Assembly (NCBI GenBank): GCA_959021945.1
Contig: CAUEYG010000151.1
Coordinates: 1-5,373 of the forward strand
DNA: 5,373 nt
Direction: 5' to 3'
From: an uncultured Eubacteriales bacterium
GTDB lineage: Bacteria; Bacillota; Clostridia; Peptostreptococcales; Anaerovoracaceae
Positions 1 to 5,373 of this stretch are shown piece after piece. Every line of letters starts with the position of its first letter. Within the stretch, counting starts at the first letter, position 1. Under the pieces are notes generated by a model. It was not told the origin of the DNA. It made no database searches and saw nothing but the letters and a program-made list of their open reading frames with translations. Made by a program: the position numbers and the translations under genes.

Positions 1-2237
1 CTGACATTCATCAAGGCGTATGGCTGCTTTGTCTAGTCACATCAGCTTTGTCTCTTTTTGTGATAACCTTTAGCGGGCTTCCGATAAACACAATGAAAAA
101 AGGAATCCTGTATTGCTGTATTTTCTTTATAGGAGCTGCTTATGTGCAGTGGGAGTTATCAAGGACAGGGCCTTTGTTTGAAAGAGTAGACAAGAATGCA
201 GAGGTTACAGGAATGGTAACAAGGATTACTCAAAAAGAGGAAGGCTTTCAGATGGTAGTGGATACATCACAGGAGCTGGTTCTTGTCAGCTATTACGGAA
301 GGTTGGATTCATATAGAAGTCTGGCAGGGAAAACCGTTTTTCTGCAAGGAGAAATACAGCTGCCACAAAGTCAAAGAAATCCGAAATGCTTTGATTATAG
401 GCAATATTTGCAGGCCTGCGGCATCCGGGTTCAGATGACGGCATCCGCCGTTACTATAAGCAGGGAAAAAGGGAATCTTTTATGGAAAACAGTATCAGAG
501 ATAAAAGGCCGGTTTGAAGAAAAGCTGGAAATATACACGGATAAGGTTACAAAAGGACTGCTCATGGCCATGATGTTCGGGGATAAATCTATGCTTGATC
601 AAGATCTGTACGAAGACTTCCAAAAAAACGGCACTGCCCATATACTTGCTGTCAGCGGCCTTCATGTAGGAATTTTGTACAGTGTTTTTGTATACTTGTG
701 GAGAGGGAAGAAAGAAGTTTTCTTTTATAGCTTTGTTCTGACTGCACTATTGCTGTATACAGCATTGGCAGAGTTTTCGCCGTCTGTCGTTCGGGCGGCA
801 GTGATGGTCGTAATCCATTTAGGAGCCAAAATCCTGCATCAGCGGTATGATTTACTGTCAGCGGCGGCATTTACCTTCCTTTTTATGTTATGTATGAATC
901 CGGTGCAGCTTTTTCATACAGGGTTTCAGCTGTCCTTTTTGGCTATTGCATCACTAGGAGTGATTTTGCCTTTTATAGGGCGTATGTATCAAGGTGTTTT
1001 TTTATCTTCCTTAGCGATTCAGGCAGGAATGCTGCCATATACAGCCTATGTTTTTAACTATGTGTCTTTGGGCGCTTTTTTTGTGAATCTGCCTGTTATT
1101 TTTTTATCTGGAATTTTGCTTCCCGGAGGAATTTTATTGCTCTTGTGTTCCTATGGACCGGCAGTGTTTTTTCAAATAGGAGCCGCTATTTTGCAGCAGG
1201 GATGCAGATGGCTTATCTGGATAAATGATTTCTTTTATGCAAATGGGGCCACCTCCTTTGATGTGACCAGTCCGCCTTTGTTTTTTCTGGCAGCATATTA
1301 TGGCTTCTTGTTTGGCGGAGTGTCAGAGAAAGGAAGAATTTTATTTTTGCGGCATAAATGGAGGACCCTTGCTGCAGGAGCAGCATTGATTTTGGGATTA
1401 TCAGGCATTGGGGCTGTATCTGCTGCTGATGGATTTTCCCGTGCTCAACTGGTCTTTGTGGATGTGGGGCAGGGAGATTGTATTCATGTGAAGACGCCGG
1501 AAGGCAAAAATTATTTGTTAGATGGGGGAGGGAACATCCGCTACGATGTAGGAATAAAAATAGTAAAGCCCTATCTTTTAAAAAATGGTGTGAAAAAACT
1601 GGATGGAGCCTTTGTGACTCATCTTCACGAAGACCACTATGGAGGCATCCGTTCCCTGGCACAGCAGGGGATGGTAGATGTAATAGGTGTGTATGAGGCA
1701 AATAGAACCATAGAACAGAGACTGAAAAAAGAAACGGGAGCCGAATTTTTGTATTTGTATAAAGGACAGCGAGTCCAACTGGGTGAAACCGTGTATCTGG
1801 ATATTTTGGCTCCAGAGAAAAAGGTGAGGGCTGATTATGAAAAAATGATAAAAGACCAAGAAGATGAAAATGCATCTAGCCTGATTATGAAGTTAAAATG
1901 CGGAGATATATCTGTTTTGATTACTGGAGATATTGATCAAGAAGGCGAGAAGAGACTTGTTGATTCTTACAAAGCCGGCGGTCTTCGCAGCGATATTCTT
2001 AAGGTGGCGCATCATGGGAGCAAATATAGCTCTTCCGATGTACTGCTGGATGCTGTTTCTCCCCAAATCGCTGTTTTTCAAGTGGGAAAAAATAATTTCG
2101 GGCATCCTGCCGAGTCTGTTATTGAAAAATACAAGCAAAGAGGTATAATGATATATAGAAACGACAGCTCTGGCGCCATAGGAGTTTTTTCGAAAAAAGG
2201 CGGTCAGAGCATTTCTATACAAAAAATGATTGAATAG
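1..2237 (+). CDS. comEC: ComEC/Rec2-family DNA-uptake channel protein, 5'-partial
   Basis: This is the polytopic inner-membrane protein thought to carry single-stranded DNA into the cytoplasm during natural transformation. The frame is open to the left edge (first full codon at base 3, 15 codons before the TTG at 48), so the true start lies outside the window; neither that TTG nor the ATG at 93 has a ribosome binding site. Residues below are numbered from the TTG. Hydrophobic helices lie near 18-34. A soluble DUF4131-like domain spans about 50-140 and includes the family motif NPKCFDYRQYL (111-121). The multi-helix Competence domain covers about 160-425, with the hallmark HILAVSGLHVG (198-208). 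The C-terminal metallo-beta-lactamase-like domain (about 466-720) shows DVGQGD (472-477), the metal-binding H525-x-H527-x-D529-H530, TGD (626-628), AHHGS (654-658) and GHP (685-687). All expected landmarks are intact, so it looks functional. It is probably co-transcribed with holA, a pairing common in Firmicutes. Identification is secure; whether this organism is transformable is unknown. Confidence 0.95.
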   Translation, partial: DIHQGVWLLCLVTSALSLFVITFSGLPINTMKKGILYCCIFFIGAAYVQWELSRTGPLFERVDKNAEVTGMVTRITQKEEGFQMVVDTSQELVLVSYYGRLDSYRSLAGKTVFLQGEIQLPQSQRNPKCFDYRQYLQACGIRVQMTASAVTISREKGNLLWKTVSEIKGRFEEKLEIYTDKVTKGLLMAMMFGDKSMLDQDLYEDFQKNGTAHILAVSGLHVGILYSVFVYLWRGKKEVFFYSFVLTALLLYTALAEFSPSVVRAAVMVVIHLGAKILHQRYDLLSAAAFTFLFMLCMNPVQLFHTGFQLSFLAIASLGVILPFIGRMYQGVFLSSLAIQAGMLPYTAYVFNYVSLGAFFVNLPVIFLSGILLPGGILLLLCSYGPAVFFQIGAAILQQGCRWLIWINDFFYANGATSFDVTSPPLFFLAAYYGFLFGGVSEKGRILFLRHKWRTLAAGAALILGLSGIGAVSAADGFSRAQLVFVDVGQGDCIHVKTPEGKNYLLDGGGNIRYDVGIKIVKPYLLKNGVKKLDGAFVTHLHEDHYGGIRSLAQQGMVDVIGVYEANRTIEQRLKKETGAEFLYLYKGQRVQLGETVYLDILAPEKKVRADYEKMIKDQEDENASSLIMKLKCGDISVLITGDIDQEGEKRLVDSYKAGGLRSDILKVAHHGSKYSSSDVLLDAVSPQIAVFQVGKNNFGHPAESVIEKYKQRGIMIYRNDSSGAIGVFSKKGGQSISIQKMIE

Positions 2238-2240
2238 AGG
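2236..2240 (+). promoter_or_regulatory. Ribosome binding site of holA
   Basis: AGAGG overlaps the comEC stop codon (TAG at 2235-2237) and ends 5 bases before the ATG at 2246. It decides between this ATG and the in-frame ATG at 2264, which has no comparable site, and it suggests translational coupling to comEC. Confidence 0.65.
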
Positions 2241-2245
2241 ATACT

Positions 2246-3319
2246 ATGGCATCTTATCAGAGCATGAGAAAAAAAGAACACGCATTTCAAACGATTGGAA
2301 AAGATTTAAAGGCAGGTACAATATCAAACTTAGTGCTGCTTTGCGGAGAAGAGCAATATCTGGTCCACTGGGCAGCAGAACAGCTGGTGAATAAATATAT
2401 TAATAAAGCTTGTGAAAGCTTGGATTTTACAAAGCTGGATGCAGAAGGCCTGACTATTGATAAAATAAAAGAGAGCTGTGAAACTCTGAGCATGCTTTCA
2501 GAAAGGCGTGTAGTTTTGCTTTCAGAATTTCCTCCTGCATTGGGACAAAAGCTGAAAGGTTTTTCGGAAAGTGATGAAAAAGAGCTGCTGGAATATGTTA
2601 AAGATATACCTGAAACTTGTCTTTTAATAATTACTGCAGGGATGCCTGCGGAACCAAAGTCCAAAAAGAAAAGCAAACTGTATACAGCTGTGAGTAAATT
2701 GGGAACCGTCTATGACTTTGGACCTCTCAGCGGGGCGCAGCTTCGCTCCTTTATTGTAAAGCGGCTGAAAGCTTCCGGAAAACTGTGCAGAAATTCAGTG
2801 GTGGACTTATTAATTGAAGACAGCGGGTATGGGAACAAAGAGATTGATTATAACCTTTATAATCTGGAAAATGATATTAAAAAAATCATTGCTCACAGCG
2901 ATGGTGATGAAATTGTATCTTCAGATGTGGCGCTGACCATTTCTACGAATTTGGAAACCAATGTGTTTGCTATGCTGGATGCCATCAGCCGCAACCGAAA
3001 AGATGAAGCCTATCGCCTGCTCCATAATCTGTTGGTCAGCGGAGAGGGCGTATACAGGCTTTTAGCCTTGATTTCCTCGCAACTTGAATTGATTTTAGAA
3101 ACAAAAGAAATGCGGGATGAAGGGATGAATCTGGGACAGATACAAAAGCAACTGGGCATTCATGAGTTTCGTATTAAAAAAGCCATGAGTGTAACGGAAA
3201 AGTATTCTACAGAAGGATTGAAAAAAATTCTTTCCAAGGCTTATGAGATTGATGGCAATATTAAAACGGGTCTTTTAGACCAAACATTAGCTTTGGAACT
3301 GTTTCTTGCAGAAATATAA
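2246..3319 (+). CDS. holA: DNA polymerase III subunit delta
   Basis: HolA is the delta subunit of the replicative clamp loader, which opens the sliding beta clamp and helps load it on primed DNA in the cytoplasm. The 357-residue product has the usual family length (about 330-350). The N-terminal AAA+-like domain begins with NLVLLCGEEQYLVHWAAEQL (28-47), which aligns with the family's G-E-x-x-Y-L signature and, as expected for delta, lacks a GKT/S Walker A. SMLSERRVVLLSEFP (82-96) and ETCLLIITAGM (123-133) match the next conserved strands. The lid and C-terminal collar domain includes NVFAMLDAISRNRKDEAYRLL (239-259), here shown by its ends N239 and L259, and RLLALISSQLELILETKEM (271-289). The chosen ATG follows AGAGG (2236-2240) by 5 bases; a second in-frame ATG at 2264 lacks a site. 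It starts 8 bases after comEC and probably shares its transcript. Isoleucine codons are mostly ATT/ATA (24 of 26). The call is based on motif recognition and genomic context. Confidence 0.93.
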   Translation: MASYQSMRKKEHAFQTIGKDLKAGTISNLVLLCGEEQYLVHWAAEQLVNKYINKACESLDFTKLDAEGLTIDKIKESCETLSMLSERRVVLLSEFPPALGQKLKGFSESDEKELLEYVKDIPETCLLIITAGMPAEPKSKKKSKLYTAVSKLGTVYDFGPLSGAQLRSFIVKRLKASGKLCRNSVVDLLIEDSGYGNKEIDYNLYNLENDIKKIIAHSDGDEIVSSDVALTISTNLETNVFAMLDAISRNRKDEAYRLLHNLLVSGEGVYRLLALISSQLELILETKEMRDEGMNLGQIQKQLGIHEFRIKKAMSVTEKYSTEGLKKILSKAYEIDGNIKTGLLDQTLALELFLAEI

Positions 3320-3322
3320 TTT

Positions 3323-3327
3323 GGAGG
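3323..3327 (+). promoter_or_regulatory. Ribosome binding site of the EamA transporter
   Basis: GGAGG lies 7 bases upstream of the ATG at 3335, within the 15-base gap after holA. It supports the chosen start and translation from a holA read-through transcript. Confidence 0.8.
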
Positions 3328-3334
3328 AATATCT

Positions 3335-4204
3335 ATGACAAAGCAAGTCAAAGCCGACCTTATGTTGGTAGTAGTCACCTTATGCTGGGGCGTATCCTAT
3401 TATTTAATGGATATCAGCTTGGCGGATCTGGGCCCCTTTACGCTAAATGCTTTTCGTTTTGGGGGAGCGTTTTTGGTTGCGGTCATTTTCATGTTTCCAA
3501 AATTAAAAACGGTAAACCGAACTACTTTGAAATACAGTGTATTAGTAGGCCTTGCACTGGTATTCGTCTATATAGGCGCTACTTTTGGAGTCATGTATAC
3601 CAGTTTGTCCAACTCAGGGTTTTTGTGCGCCCTTACTGTTGTATTTACTCCCATTTTAGCCTTTTTCTTTAAAAAACAAATACCGGATAAAAAACTGGCG
3701 GTTGTTCTTGTAATGTGTCTTGTTGGAATCGGCCTTTTAACCTTAAACGATCAGCTCAAGCCGGCGTTGGGGGATCTTTTGTGTTTAATGGCTGCCGTTG
3801 CTTATGCGGTGGATTTACTGCTGACAGAAACTGCAGTGGCAAAAGAAGAAGTCAATGCCTTTCAGCTGGGAGTGTTTCAGTTGGGTTTTACTGGTTTGTT
3901 CAATTTGATTCTGGCCTTTTTTACAGAAGAGCCTCATTTTCCTCAGAGCAGTGCTGTCTGGGGAGCGGTGATTTTTTTAGCCCTTTTTTGCACAGGAGTT
4001 GCCTTTATTGTTCAAGCTGTGGCCCAGCAGTATACTAGTGCATCTCATGTAGGCGTTATTTTTACACTAGAGCCGGTTTTTGCAGGTTTTGTGGCATTTT
4101 TCTTTGCCGGAGAGGTGTTAGCACCTAAGGCATATGTGGGTGCAGTGCTGCTGATTGCATCTTTATTTGTAATGGAAATTTCACTGCCTAAAAAGGAAAA
4201 TTGA
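3335..4204 (+). CDS. EamA/DMT-family transporter (RhaT-like), substrate unknown
   Basis: This is a cytoplasmic-membrane protein of the drug/metabolite transporter superfamily; members export or import amino acids, nucleobases, sugars or other small metabolites, and the substrate cannot be read from the sequence. The 289 residues give about ten hydrophobic helices (roughly 8-25, 34-54, 66-84, 91-112, 119-137, 143-161, 176-196, 206-228, 236-257, 262-283), arranged as two EamA repeats. Repeat one has LCWGVSYYLMDISL (16-29) and NAFRFGGAFLV (38-48). Repeat two ends with the typical LEPVFAGFVAFFFAGEVL (245-262). The tail is short and positively charged (KKEN). The ATG is set by GGAGG at 3323-3327, with a 7-base spacer, and lies 15 bases after the holA stop, so co-transcription with holA is likely. 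In many Firmicutes rpsT is found near here instead. The family call is firm; any specific name would be a guess. Confidence 0.92.
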   Translation: MTKQVKADLMLVVVTLCWGVSYYLMDISLADLGPFTLNAFRFGGAFLVAVIFMFPKLKTVNRTTLKYSVLVGLALVFVYIGATFGVMYTSLSNSGFLCALTVVFTPILAFFFKKQIPDKKLAVVLVMCLVGIGLLTLNDQLKPALGDLLCLMAAVAYAVDLLLTETAVAKEEVNAFQLGVFQLGFTGLFNLILAFFTEEPHFPQSSAVWGAVIFLALFCTGVAFIVQAVAQQYTSASHVGVIFTLEPVFAGFVAFFFAGEVLAPKAYVGAVLLIASLFVMEISLPKKEN

Positions 4205-4222
4205 ATCAAAGAAATCGTATGA

Positions 4223-4249
4223 TTGAAAAATCGAATAATTTTGTATAAT
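4223..4249 (+). promoter_or_regulatory. Candidate upstream sigma-A promoter (P1)
   Basis: A perfect -10 hexamer TATAAT at 4244-4249 is preceded by TTGAAA at 4223-4228. The 15-base spacer is shorter than the preferred 17, so this promoter is weaker than its hexamers suggest. Transcription would begin near 4256, giving a leader of about 100 bases before the nuoE-like gene. This rests on consensus matching only. Confidence 0.45.
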
Positions 4250-4262
4250 TGGCATGTTTGAA

Positions 4263-4291
4263 TTGCTTTTATGTCTCAGCTTTGATACAAT
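4263..4291 (+). promoter_or_regulatory. Candidate downstream sigma-A promoter with extended -10 (P2)
   Basis: TTGCTT (4263-4268) and TACAAT (4286-4291) are separated by exactly 17 bases, and TGA (4283-4285) supplies an extended -10 TGn element. This is the better-spaced of the two candidates. The start would be near 4298, leaving a leader of about 58 bases before the ATG at 4356. This rests on consensus matching only. Confidence 0.5.
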
Positions 4292-4341
4292 AATAATAAT
4301 TGCTCTGCTGAATTGCAGGCATTTCATGAGGAAAACGATTT

Positions 4342-4347
4342 AGGAGG
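4342..4347 (+). promoter_or_regulatory. Ribosome binding site of the nuoE-like gene
   Basis: A perfect AGGAGG lies 8 bases upstream of the ATG at 4356 and fixes that start. It overlaps the TAG (4341-4343) that ends a possible five-codon leader ORF. Confidence 0.85.
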
Positions 4348-4355
4348 ATTACGAC

Positions 4356-4868
4356 ATGAGTGAAAAAGGTTGTTGCTGTGGTCACACTATGGATCAACAG
4401 TTTACAGAATTGGCTCCGGTACTGGATAAATACGCCAAAGTGCCCGGCAGCCTGATCACAATTCTTCAGAAAGCCCAGGATATTTATGGTTATCTTTCTT
4501 TTGATGCGATTAACTACATATCCCAAGCTACAGGTATCAAGCCGGCCAAAATCTACGGCGTTGCCACTTTCTATTCACAATTCAGATTAAAGCCAATCGG
4601 CAAATATTTGATTATGTTATGTAAGGGTACAGCCTGCCATGTAAACGGTGCGGATACCATTGAGGAATCTATCTGCGAATATTTGGATATTCAGGATGGG
4701 GAGACAACAGAAGATGGTCTGTTCACCCTGAATAATGTAGCCTGTCTGGGCTGTTGTTCACTGGCTCCGGTCATGATGGTGAAAAGTGCTGACGGAGATG
4801 AGACCTACGGCAATCTGACCAAAGATTCCGTTAAGGAAGTTCTGGCAGAGATCAGAGAAAGGGCATAG
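4356..4868 (+). CDS. NADH dehydrogenase-type [2Fe-2S] subunit (NuoE/HydC-like)
   Basis: This is a cytoplasmic thioredoxin-like ferredoxin subunit that passes electrons between the flavin subunit and the rest of a soluble NAD(P)H-linked complex. At 170 residues it has the usual NuoE/HydC length. A helical N-terminal part includes GSLITILQKAQDIYGYLS (31-48) and IYGVATFYSQF (66-76), both classic for the family. The four cluster ligands are present: C89-x4-C94 in LCKGTACH (88-95) and C130-x3-C134 in ACLGCCSLAPV (129-139), with an extra C133 between the last two. An unusual CCCGH tail (6-10) precedes the domain. The start is fixed by AGGAGG 8 bases upstream. The next gene, a NuoF/HydB-like protein, begins 13 bases after its stop, so the two should be partners. 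Candidate parent complexes are bifurcating or NADP-linked [FeFe] hydrogenase (HydC, HndA), NAD-linked formate dehydrogenase, or another NuoEF-containing enzyme; respiratory complex I is less likely but not excluded. Family certain, parent complex undecided. Confidence 0.93.
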   Translation: MSEKGCCCGHTMDQQFTELAPVLDKYAKVPGSLITILQKAQDIYGYLSFDAINYISQATGIKPAKIYGVATFYSQFRLKPIGKYLIMLCKGTACHVNGADTIEESICEYLDIQDGETTEDGLFTLNNVACLGCCSLAPVMMVKSADGDETYGNLTKDSVKEVLAEIRERA

Positions 4869-4872
4869 GAGG
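4867..4872 (+). promoter_or_regulatory. Ribosome binding site that sets the GTG start of the nuoF-like gene
   Basis: AGGAGG overlaps the last two bases of the preceding TAG stop and continues as AGGAGGTG, close to a perfect anti-16S match. It sits 9 bases before the GTG at 4882. The next in-frame ATG is residue 60, inside the conserved domain, so GTG is the credible start. The overlap suggests translational coupling of the two subunits. Confidence 0.8.
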
Positions 4873-4881
4873 TGAAGCACA

Positions 4882-5373
4882 GTGAAAGTTATAATTGGAC
4901 AGGGTAGCTGCGGTGTTGCGACAGGTGCGAAAAAGACAGCGGCTGAATTTGAAAAGCAGATTGCGGAAAAGAATCTGAATGTAATCGTAGACCTGACGGG
5001 ATGCGTTGGAACATGTTATTTGGAGCCTATTGTTGATATATATAATGATAATGGGGAGATGACAAGATATGTCAAGGTCCAGCCGGAAAATGTGGCTGAG
5101 ATCGTAGACAAACATTTGGCAGAAGGGCAGCCTGTAAAGGAGATGGCCATTTCTGAGGAAGATCAGCAGTTTATTGAGAAACAGCAGAGAGTTGTTTTGC
5201 GAAACTGCGGTATCATTAATCCGGAAAACATTGATGAATACATAGCGGCTGACGGATATAAGGCCATTGAAAAAGTTCTTACCGGCATGACGGCCGACGA
5301 AGTTATCGAAGAGATCAAGATTTCCGGACTGCGGGGCAGAGGCGGTGCAGGGTTCCCAACTTGGTTCAAGTGG
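4882..5373 (+). CDS. NADH dehydrogenase-type flavoprotein (NuoF/HydB-like), 3'-partial
   Basis: This is the N-terminal 164 residues of the FMN- and NAD(H)-binding subunit of a soluble NuoEF-containing complex; the rest lies beyond the right edge. It starts at GTG, and no stop occurs before the window ends. Residues 1-80 form a thioredoxin-like [2Fe-2S]-type domain: QGSCGVATGAKK (7-18) and the strongly typical GCVGTCYLEPIVDIY (40-54), giving C10, C41 and C45. The position expected to hold the first of four ligands is I5, so only three cysteines are present. After a linker (81-105) comes the start of the NuoF core, with VVLRNCGIINPENIDEYIA (104-122) and the FMN-loop motif GLRGRGGAGFPTWFKW (149-164). 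The extra N-terminal domain favours HydB/HndC-type proteins of about 600 residues, which usually end in a two-[4Fe-4S] ferredoxin domain, over the shorter complex I NuoF. It is probably co-translated with the NuoE-like gene. Family call firm, complex identity inferred. Confidence 0.92.
   Translation, partial: MKVIIGQGSCGVATGAKKTAAEFEKQIAEKNLNVIVDLTGCVGTCYLEPIVDIYNDNGEMTRYVKVQPENVAEIVDKHLAEGQPVKEMAISEEDQQFIEKQQRVVLRNCGIINPENIDEYIAADGYKAIEKVLTGMTADEVIEEIKISGLRGRGGAGFPTWFKW

Larger units (their letters stand above)
4205..4355 (+). other. Intergenic region with the likely control elements of the nuoE-nuoF operon
   Basis: This 151-bp AT-rich gap separates the transporter from the nuoE-like gene. 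It contains two candidate promoters, three AATTGC copies (4261, 4298, 4311), a short hairpin (4302-4320) and a strong ribosome binding site. I looked for a GC-rich stem followed by a T run after the transporter stop and found only 4-bp stems such as GATT-gaaa-AATC (4221-4232), so no rho-independent terminator is called. I also saw no recognisable riboswitch and no clear long palindrome of the Rex type (TTGTTAA...TTAACAA). Confidence 0.7.

Noticed and set aside
48..95. TTG at 48 or ATG at 93 as the comEC start
   Set aside because: The frame is open to the window edge with hydrophobic, ComEC-like residues before 48, and neither codon has a ribosome binding site. The gene is truncated by the window.
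1213..1875. A 220-codon open frame on the minus strand inside comEC
   Set aside because: It lies opposite the well-supported comEC coding frame, is rich in His, Leu, Pro and Ser as expected of an antisense shadow, and shows no recognisable domain.
3382..4038. Alternative + strand frames within the transporter gene
   Set aside because: They are cysteine-, serine- and phenylalanine-rich out-of-frame readings of a gene whose own frame gives ten clean membrane helices.
4286..4302. CAAT(7)ATTG inverted repeat as a Rex-like redox operator
   Set aside because: The arms match for only 4 bases and do not resemble the TTGTTAA/TTAACAA consensus; the stretch is largely an AAT trinucleotide run.
4269..4526. 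Minus-strand open frame spanning the intergenic gap and the start of the nuoE-like gene
   Set aside because: It covers the promoter region and the conserved N-terminus of the nuoE-like gene on the opposite strand; the translation shows no recognisable motif.
4852..5369. Minus-strand open frames opposite the nuoF-like gene
   Set aside because: They oppose a frame with clear NuoF/HydB motifs and a near-perfect ribosome binding site; they are shadows.

Overview
The window looks like chromosomal DNA from an anaerobic, low-to-moderate G+C Firmicute, probably class Clostridia. The reasons are AT-rich codon choice, strong AGGAGG-type ribosome binding sites, a comEC-holA gene pair, and a NuoE/NuoF-type (HydC/HydB-like) redox pair typical of fermentative clostridia. 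Species cannot be named from the sequence. All five recognisable genes lie on the + strand; I see no rRNA, tRNA, CRISPR array, insertion sequence or phage gene.

Positions 1-4204 hold three tightly spaced genes. The first is comEC, the membrane channel for DNA uptake in natural transformation; its 5' end is cut off by the window edge. It is followed after 8 bases by holA (delta subunit of the DNA polymerase III clamp loader), and after another 15 bases by a ten-helix EamA/DMT-family transporter. The spacing and the lack of internal terminators suggest one transcript, although the three functions are unrelated. No convincing rho-independent terminator follows the transporter.

Positions 4205-4355 are the only sizeable intergenic gap (151 bp). 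It holds two candidate sigma-A-type promoters, a short AATTGC repeat motif, a small hairpin and a possible five-codon leader ORF, and then a perfect AGGAGG site.

Positions 4356-5373 begin a second operon: a complete NuoE/HydC-like [2Fe-2S] protein, then 13 bases later the N-terminal 164 residues of a NuoF/HydB-like flavoprotein that runs off the right edge. Together they would form the NAD(H)-reacting electron-input module of a soluble multi-subunit enzyme, such as a bifurcating or NAD(P)-linked [FeFe] hydrogenase or an NAD-linked formate dehydrogenase. The catalytic subunit that would decide between these is outside the window.

Most of the window is ordinary housekeeping or metabolic sequence, and I found no clear sign of an undescribed system. 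The points most worth a second look are the missing fourth cysteine ligand in the N-terminal domain of the NuoF-like protein, the Cys-Cys-Cys-Gly-His tail on the NuoE-like protein, and the architecture of the intergenic regulatory region.
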